Source: Nitrospirota bacterium
GTDB lineage: Bacteria; Nitrospirota; JACRHJ01
Length of the DNA stretch: 7,839 nt
Assembly (NCBI GenBank): GCA_027328825.1
Contig: DAHWTK010000083.1
Coordinates: 1-7,839 of the forward strand
Direction of reading: 5' to 3'
Shown here: in pieces, positions 1-3,821 of the stretch
Layout: each line of letters begins with the position of its first letter
Position numbering within the stretch: position 1 is the first letter of the stretch
The notes under the pieces: generated by a model
Seen by the model: only the letters and a program-made list of their open reading frames with translations
What the model was told of the DNA's origin: nothing
The model's database searches: none
Translations under genes and position numbers: made by a program

Positions 1-1425
1 GGCGTAGGCCGCGCGCAGAACCGTTTCTTCGCCCCAGTGCCGCCCCAGTATCTGCATACCGACCGGCAGGTTGTTCGATGTCATGCCGCATGGGAGCGAC
101 AGGCCCGGTATGCCCGCGAGGTTTATGCTTATGGTGAAGATGTCGCTTAAGTACATCTGGAGCGGGTCTGCGGTCTTCTCGCCAAGTTTGAATGCGGGCG
201 TGGGCGACGTCGGCGTGATGATTATATCGACATCCTTGAATGCAAGGTCGAAGTCGCGCTTGATAAGCGTCCTGACCTGCTGTGCCTTCTTGTAGTATGC
301 GTCGTAATAGCCGGAGGACAGCGCGTACGTTCCGAGCATAATCCGGCGCTTGACCTCCGGCCCGAAGCCCTCGGAGCGCGTTCGCTTGTACATGTCGAGC
401 AGGTCTTCGAACTCGCTTGCCCGGTAGCCGTACTTCACGCCGTCGTAGCGCGCGAGGTTTGAGCTTGCCTCGGAGGTGGCCAGGATGTAGTACGTCGCGA
501 CGGCATAGCCGCTGTGCGGGAGCGCAGTCTCCTTTATCTCCGCGCCAAGGGACTTGAGAACCCTGACCGCCTCCATCATCGAGGCGTATATCTCCTTGTC
601 TATGCCGCTCTCGACGAAATACTCTTTCGGCATCCCCACCTTAAGGCCCTTTATGCCGTCTTTCAAAGTGGCCGTGAAATCAGGGAGTGCGATGTCGGCG
701 GAGGTGGAGTCCAGCGGGTCGTGCCCGCCGATAACATTCATTAGTATAGCGCAGTCCTCCACGTCCTTCGTAATGGGGCCTATCTGGTCGAGCGACGATG
801 CGAACGCGACAAGCCCGTAGCGAGATACCCGGCCATATGTCGGTTTCAGGCCCACTACGCCGCAACAGGCCGCGGGCTGACGTATGGAGCCGCCGGTGTC
901 CGAGCCGAGCGCCGCCGCGCACATGTCCGCCGCGACAGCCGCCGCCGAGCCGCCCGATGAGCCGCCGGGAATCCTTTCTATGTCCCAGGGATTTTTTGTA
1001 GGGCCGAAAGCGGAGTTCTCCGTGGATGATCCCATCGCGAATTCGTCCATATTCGTCTTGCCGAGCATGACGTATCCTGCGGCTTCAAGCCTGGACGTTA
1101 CGGTGGACTCGTAAGGCGGGACGAAATTTTCGAGCATCCTCGAAGCGCAGGTGGTCTTTATCCCCTTCATGCACATGTTGTCCTTTATCGCAAGGGGAAT
1201 TCCCAGTAGGGCCGGTAGACCGGCGTCGGGCTGTCCGCTTATAACCTTGTCGGCGCGCTCGGCCATTTCTATCGTTTTGTTAGGCGTAAGCGTCAGGAAG
1301 GCGTTGATATCGGATTCGACGGCCCCGATGCGGCGCGTGTAGGCGAATGCGGCGTCCTTTGCGGTTATCTCTTTTTTTATTATCAGATCCCGAAGCGCGT
1401 GGAGTGTAAGGCTGTGAAGTTCCAA
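1..1425 (-). CDS. gatA: GatA, Asp-tRNA(Asn)/Glu-tRNA(Gln) amidotransferase subunit A (3' end cut by window edge)
   Basis: This is the glutaminase subunit of GatCAB. It releases ammonia from glutamine for transamidation of mischarged Glu-tRNA(Gln) or Asp-tRNA(Asn) in the cytoplasm. 475 codons are visible; the family is usually about 485 residues, so only the extreme C-terminus is missing. The amidase signature is complete: Lys81 (in PLAIKDN), the Gly/Ser-rich loop GGSSGGSAAA at 154-163 with Ser156, and Ser180 in GSDTGGSIRQP. These fit the Lys-cisSer-Ser triad known from the family. The start is a TTG at 1425, chosen because GGAGAG lies 4 nt upstream (1430-1435) and the protein begins at the usual N-terminus (ELHSLTLHALRDLI). 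The gene follows the panD stop by 13 nt, so it is almost certainly co-transcribed with gatC and panD. gatB is not in the window and may lie further downstream. Confidence 0.96.
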   Translation of the reverse strand, partial: MELHSLTLHALRDLIIKKEITAKDAAFAYTRRIGAVESDINAFLTLTPNKTIEMAERADKVISGQPDAGLPALLGIPLAIKDNMCMKGIKTTCASRMLENFVPPYESTVTSRLEAAGYVMLGKTNMDEFAMGSSTENSAFGPTKNPWDIERIPGGSSGGSAAAVAADMCAAALGSDTGGSIRQPAACCGVVGLKPTYGRVSRYGLVAFASSLDQIGPITKDVEDCAILMNVIGGHDPLDSTSADIALPDFTATLKDGIKGLKVGMPKEYFVESGIDKEIYASMMEAVRVLKSLGAEIKETALPHSGYAVATYYILATSEASSNLARYDGVKYGYRASEFEDLLDMYKRTRSEGFGPEVKRRIMLGTYALSSGYYDAYYKKAQQVRTLIKRDFDLAFKDVDIIITPTSPTPAFKLGEKTADPLQMYLSDIFTISINLAGIPGLSLPCGMTSNNLPVGMQILGRHWGEETVLRAAYA

Positions 1426-1438
1426 TTTTCTCTCCGGA

Positions 1439-1789
1439 TTATCTCTCGACGGCGTTTTTCGAGCTTACCTTTACTATCGTCGGTTTGAACGTCTTCATCT
1501 CTTCTTCGGTGAATCCCTCGTAGCAGAATATTATCACCTTGTCGCCCACCGCGCCCTTCCTGGCCGTCGGGCCGTTTAGGCATACCGTCCCGGAGCCGCG
1601 CTTGCCGGCTATTACGTATGTCGTGAAACGCTCGCCGTTATTCAGGTTGGAGACGCTCACCTGCTCGTAAGGGACCATCTTTGCCGCGTCCATGAGGTCT
1701 TCGTCGAGCGTCAGGCTCCCCTCGTATTCGAGGTTCGAGTCGGTAACGGTAGCGCGGTGTATCTTGGAGCGGAGCATTATTCTAAGCAA
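1439..1789 (-). CDS. panD: Aspartate 1-decarboxylase proenzyme, PanD
   Basis: PanD decarboxylates L-aspartate to beta-alanine, the precursor of pantothenate and coenzyme A. It is made as an inactive pi-protein that cleaves itself at Gly-Ser to form a pyruvoyl cofactor. The 116-residue protein has the usual short PanD length. YEGS at 22-25 puts the cleavage at Gly24-Ser25, the same position as in the E. coli enzyme. Lys9, Arg54, Thr57, Tyr58 and Asn72-Gly73, which line the active site in the family, are all present. The start is a TTG at 1789 with GAGG 7 nt upstream (1797-1800); the next in-frame ATG, at 1777, would be about 19 nt from that site and would remove residues that align with the family N-terminus. 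It sits 12 nt after the gatC stop and 13 nt before the gatA start. This is an unexpected place for a CoA-pathway gene. Confidence 0.96.
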   Translation of the reverse strand: MLRIMLRSKIHRATVTDSNLEYEGSLTLDEDLMDAAKMVPYEQVSVSNLNNGERFTTYVIAGKRGSGTVCLNGPTARKGAVGDKVIIFCYEGFTEEEMKTFKPTIVKVSSKNAVER

Positions 1790-1801
1790 GTCAAAACCTC
1801 A

Positions 1802-2089
1802 CTATTCTATAATTTTCGGCACCTTATAAAAATCTCCGGCTCTGTCCGGCGCGTTACCGAGGGCGTCGTCCGGAGAAAGCGACTGCCTGGTTTCGTCTAC
1901 CCTCATCACGTTCTTTATCGGCAGAACGTGCGATGTCGGCTCAATTCCGCTCGTATCCAGCTCGTTTAACTTGTCAATGTAGGAGAGTATGGAGTCGAGC
2001 TGCCGGGTAAAGATTTCCGTATCCTCGCCGGAGAATGACAGACGCGAGAGGTTGGCGACATGTTCCACTTCGGTTACGGTTATTTTCAT
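1802..2089 (-). CDS. gatC: GatC, Asp-tRNA(Asn)/Glu-tRNA(Gln) amidotransferase subunit C
   Basis: GatC is the small structural subunit that wraps around and stabilises the GatA-GatB interface of GatCAB. The 95-residue product has the expected length and family features. These are an N-terminal helix with VEHVANLSRLSFS, a middle segment ILSYIDKLNELDTSGIEPTSH, and the C-terminal tail ending FYKVPKIIE. The ATG at 2089 is chosen because GGGGAG lies 6 nt upstream (2096-2101) and homologues begin at this point. The frame stays open upstream to 2161, but that extension would translate a palindromic repeat into a Pro/Gly/Arg-rich stretch and is not GatC-like. It is the first gene of the gatC-panD-gatA operon and is divergent from trxB. 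Confidence 0.94.
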   Translation of the reverse strand: MKITVTEVEHVANLSRLSFSGEDTEIFTRQLDSILSYIDKLNELDTSGIEPTSHVLPIKNVMRVDETRQSLSPDDALGNAPDRAGDFYKVPKIIE

Positions 2090-2093
2090 GTTT

Positions 2094-2137
2094 ATCTCCC
2101 CTCTCCCCGGCCCTCTGCCACGGAGGGGCGGAGGAGT
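2094..2137 (-). repeat. Imperfect G/C-rich palindrome in gatC leader, supplying its ribosome-binding site
   Basis: A C-rich arm (about 2096-2115) is followed by a G-rich arm (2122-2136). The core pairs CCCTC (2111-2115) with GAGGG (2123-2127) around a 7-nt loop; outer pairing is interrupted by bulges. Read in the gatC mRNA direction, the distal edge is GGGGAGA, which is the gatC Shine-Dalgarno sequence. An upstream CTCCTCC stretch (about 2130-2136) could pair with it. In composition and layout it resembles the element at 3273-3331, including a shared CCCCGGCC. It may be one of the short intergenic palindromes scattered through many proteobacterial genomes, but copy number cannot be judged from one window. 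Confidence 0.5.
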
Positions 2138-2151
2138 ATGCGTAAATATAA

Positions 2152-2180
2152 AAAATATCATATTGGACGCGGAGTTTCAA
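2152..2180 (-). promoter_or_regulatory. Candidate sigma-70-type promoter for gatC-panD-gatA
   Basis: On the minus strand, TTGAAA (2180-2175) is separated by 17 nt from TATTTT (2157-2152). Transcription would start near 2145, giving a leader of about 55 nt that contains the palindrome next to the gatC ribosome-binding site. The -10 match is only moderate. This is sequence matching only. Confidence 0.4.
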
Positions 2181-2181
2181 G

Positions 2182-2200
2182 GCATATTATGATATAATGC
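2182..2200. promoter_or_regulatory. AT-rich dyad (possible operator) between divergent gatC and trxB
   Basis: GCATATTATGATATAATGC is a 19-nt imperfect palindrome centred on 2191, with 7 of 9 symmetric pairs complementary. It stands out as an AT-rich island next to GC-rich sequence. It lies just upstream of the candidate gatC -35 box and contains a candidate plus-strand extended -10. The spacing around a single central base is reminiscent of Fur/PerR-type 7-1-7 operators, but the match to those consensus sequences is partial. Calling it an operator is inference. Confidence 0.35.
2190..2198 (+). promoter_or_regulatory. Candidate extended -10 promoter (distal trxB promoter)
   Basis: TG at 2190-2191, one base, then a perfect TATAAT at 2193-2198 form an extended -10 element on the plus strand. 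No good -35 is present at the right distance. Transcription would start near 2205 and give trxB a leader of about 140 nt. The alternative is a chance AT-rich match inside the dyad. Confidence 0.3.
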
Positions 2201-2286
2201 TTAAAAGGCGACCGGCCCGGGGGGCATGAGGGGCGGGATTGTATGCCAACCGGCGACCGTTGTCTTGTCTACAGCAGTTTTTGGCC

Positions 2287-2315
2287 TTGAAACCGGTGTT
2301 TATTAAAGATAAAAT
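2287..2315 (+). promoter_or_regulatory. Candidate sigma-70-type promoter for trxB (proximal)
   Basis: TTGAAA (2287-2292) is followed after exactly 17 nt by TAAAAT (2310-2315), each with five of six consensus positions. The predicted start near 2322 leaves a short leader of about 26 nt ending in the trxB ribosome-binding site. The rest of 2201-2286 shows only a GC-rich stretch with an 8-nt direct repeat, GGCGACCG, at 2207 and 2252. No small gene is evident there. Confidence 0.55.
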
Positions 2316-2316
2316 G

Positions 2317-2337
2317 CTCCCTTAAAAAAACAGGGAG
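2317..2337 (+). promoter_or_regulatory. Small hairpin overlapping the trxB Shine-Dalgarno sequence
   Basis: CTCCCT (2317-2322) can pair perfectly with AGGGAG (2332-2337) around an A-rich 9-nt loop. The 3' arm is part of the trxB ribosome-binding site (GGGAGG, 2333-2338). A transcript starting at the proximal promoter (near 2322) would lack most of the 5' arm, whereas one from further upstream would carry the full hairpin. A 6-bp stem is modest, so a regulatory effect is only a possibility. Confidence 0.3.
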
Positions 2338-2347
2338 GAAGAGCAAT

Positions 2348-3253
2348 ATGTACGATCTCATAATTATCGGTGGCGGCCCCGGAGGACTCACGGCGGGAAT
2401 CTACGCGCAGAGGGCGAATTTAAAGACCCTGCTCCTTGAGAAAATGGGTATCGGCGGGCAGATATGCATGTCCGACGTGATAGAGAACTACCCCGGTTTC
2501 AAGAGCGTAAACGGCATAGAGCTCATGAAGCTCTTCGAGGAGCAGGCGAGAGGCCTGGGGCTTGAGATAAAATTCGCGGAGGTGACGCAGGTTCTCGACA
2601 GGGGAACGCACAGGGAGGTGGTAACTCCCGACGGTGTCCTGGCCGCGAAGGCTGTTATAATATCCACGGGAGCCAGGCCGAAGCGCCTTGGAGTGCCCGG
2701 GGAGGCGGAGTTCATAGGGCGCGGGGTGTCGTTCTGCGCAACGTGCGACGGGTTTTTCTTCAAGGGGCGCGAGGTTGCGGTAATAGGCGGCGGGGACGCC
2801 GCATTGAAGGAGGGGCTGTTTCTGTCCAAGATTGTAAAGAAAGTCCACATAGTGCATCGCCGGGACGTGTTCAGGGCCGAAAAGATTACACAGGACAAGG
2901 TGCTTTCACAGCCGGGCATGGAACTGCATCTGAACAGGGTCGTGGAGGAGATAAAAGGGGACGTGATGGGAGTCCAGGGCGTTGTGCTTTCGGACACGGT
3001 TACAGGCGAAAAGGAAGAGCTCAAGGTTGACGGCGTATTCGTATTCGTCGGCATAAGCCCGAATACGGCCTTTACCGACGTAAAGAAAGACGATTACGGT
3101 TTTATCGTAACAGACAAGCTTATGATGACATCGACCATGGGCATATTCGCCGTGGGAGATTGCCGGGAAACGCCTCTAAGGCAGGTGGCGACGGCGGTAG
3201 GCGACGGCGCTCTGGCGGCCTTCGAGGCGCACAGGTTCGTGGAATCGGCGTAG
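2348..3253 (+). CDS. trxB: Thioredoxin reductase (NADPH), TrxB family
   Basis: This flavoenzyme passes electrons from NADPH through FAD and a redox-active disulfide to thioredoxin in the cytoplasm. The 301 residues are close to the low-molecular-weight TrxB norm. Order of parts: FAD-binding GGGPGG at 8-13; the NADPH domain with active-site CATC (Cys130, Cys133, followed by Asp134), a second dinucleotide motif GGGDAA at 147-152 and HRRDVFRAE at 170-178, the NADPH phosphate-recognition segment; then the C-terminal FAD motif GIFAVGD at 265-271. The start ATG at 2348 has GGGAGG 9 nt upstream. The gene stands alone, divergent from gatC and convergent with the xerD operon. It appears complete. Related ferredoxin- or flavin-linked reductases share the fold, but the intact HRR...R motif favours NADPH. 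Confidence 0.93.
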   Translation: MYDLIIIGGGPGGLTAGIYAQRANLKTLLLEKMGIGGQICMSDVIENYPGFKSVNGIELMKLFEEQARGLGLEIKFAEVTQVLDRGTHREVVTPDGVLAAKAVIISTGARPKRLGVPGEAEFIGRGVSFCATCDGFFFKGREVAVIGGGDAALKEGLFLSKIVKKVHIVHRRDVFRAEKITQDKVLSQPGMELHLNRVVEEIKGDVMGVQGVVLSDTVTGEKEELKVDGVFVFVGISPNTAFTDVKKDDYGFIVTDKLMMTSTMGIFAVGDCRETPLRQVATAVGDGALAAFEAHRFVESA

Positions 3254-3821
3254 CCACCACTTGGCGCTGGATCACCCCCACCCCGGCCTTCGGCCTTCCC
3301 TCCCCCGCGGATGGGGAGGGCGATAAGGAAAAAGACGCTATAGGCCCGACCGGATAACGCATGGCGGGGATACGGTATTCCTTCGCAAGCTTCAGCGCAA
3401 TGTCGAATACACCCGGCATCATATGCACGTGCTGGTGGCCGTCGATGTGATCGGGCATTATGCCGAAGGCAAGCGTCCGTTCTATCTGCGCGCGAAGCTC
3501 GGACTCGATTTCGCGCTTTTTTATCCTGCCTGACATAAGACGCGCCATGAGTGAAAACGGGCCGCCGGGAAGAAAACCTTCCGGTGCGAGGGTCGGGAGA
3601 TTGGCCGGGGCGCTAACCGGCCTTATCAGCGTCAGGCAGAGATGAATGCCGACGCCGAGCGAGGGATTGTCTTTTGCGAGTTCTGCGGCGTGTTCGGCGG
3701 CTTTAGCCCCGGCCATGAAGGAAGTAGAAGTTATAATCCCATCCTGATGGCCCTTGATTATCCCGTCGTTGACGGACTGGGCCATACCGAAATCGTCGGC
3801 ATTTACAATAAGCCGCTTCAA
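3120..3821 (-). pseudogene. ChbG/HpnK (YdjC-like) deacetylase, C-terminally truncated
   Basis: The first 155-160 codons (3341-3821) clearly belong to the YdjC-like carbohydrate/hopanoid deacetylase family. They include MKRLIVNADDFG (Asp9-Asp10), GIHLCLT with His60, and DHIDGHQHVHMMPG (124-137) with the His/Asp cluster expected to bind metal. Family members are about 250-290 residues long and continue with further conserved blocks, including a late E...HPG motif. Here family sequence stops after AMRYPVGP. The frame then passes through the palindromic element (about 3273-3331) and continues 134 nt antisense through the end of trxB to a stop at 3120, giving an Arg/Pro-rich tail. I therefore call it a truncated remnant, although the 233-residue frame is open. 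The start is a TTG at 3821 overlapping the preceding stop (TTGA, 4 nt), with AAGGGG upstream, so translation was coupled. The substrate cannot be named; no hopanoid or chitobiose genes are nearby. Confidence 0.65.
3273..3331. repeat. G/C-rich palindromic element at the trxB/deacetylase junction
   Basis: The element has a C-rich lead (ACCCCCACCCCGG), a small GGCC-TTC-GGCC hairpin (3285-3295), and a perfect 8-bp hairpin. In that hairpin CCCTCCCC (3298-3305) pairs with GGGGAGGG (3313-3320) around a 7-nt loop. It begins about 20 nt after the trxB stop. It resembles the CCCTC-7nt-GAGGG core of the element at 2094-2137. No run of T follows the hairpin on either strand, so it does not look like an intrinsic terminator. 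Translated on the minus strand it gives the low-complexity stretch SLSPSPSAGEGRPKAGVG within the neighbouring deacetylase frame. Confidence 0.6.

Noticed and set aside
2090..2161. Longer gatC product starting at 2161 (24 extra residues)
   Set aside because: The extension translates the palindromic element into a Pro/Gly/Arg-rich stretch, has no ribosome-binding site and does not fit GatC length. The ATG at 2089 has a well-placed GGGGAG.
2207..2259. Direct repeat GGCGACCG at 2207 and 2252 as an operator or iteron pair
   Set aside because: Only two 8-nt copies 45 nt apart in GC-rich sequence; this could easily be chance.
2488..3054. 188-codon open frame antisense to trxB
   Set aside because: It is Ser/Thr/Pro-rich low-complexity translation opposite conserved TrxB motifs, as expected for a shadow frame.
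3298..3320. Hairpin after trxB as a rho-independent terminator
   Set aside because: The stem is strong, but the sequence after it on the plus strand is A/G-rich (CGATAAGGAAAAA), and on the minus strand AAGGCC follows. There is no T-run on either strand.
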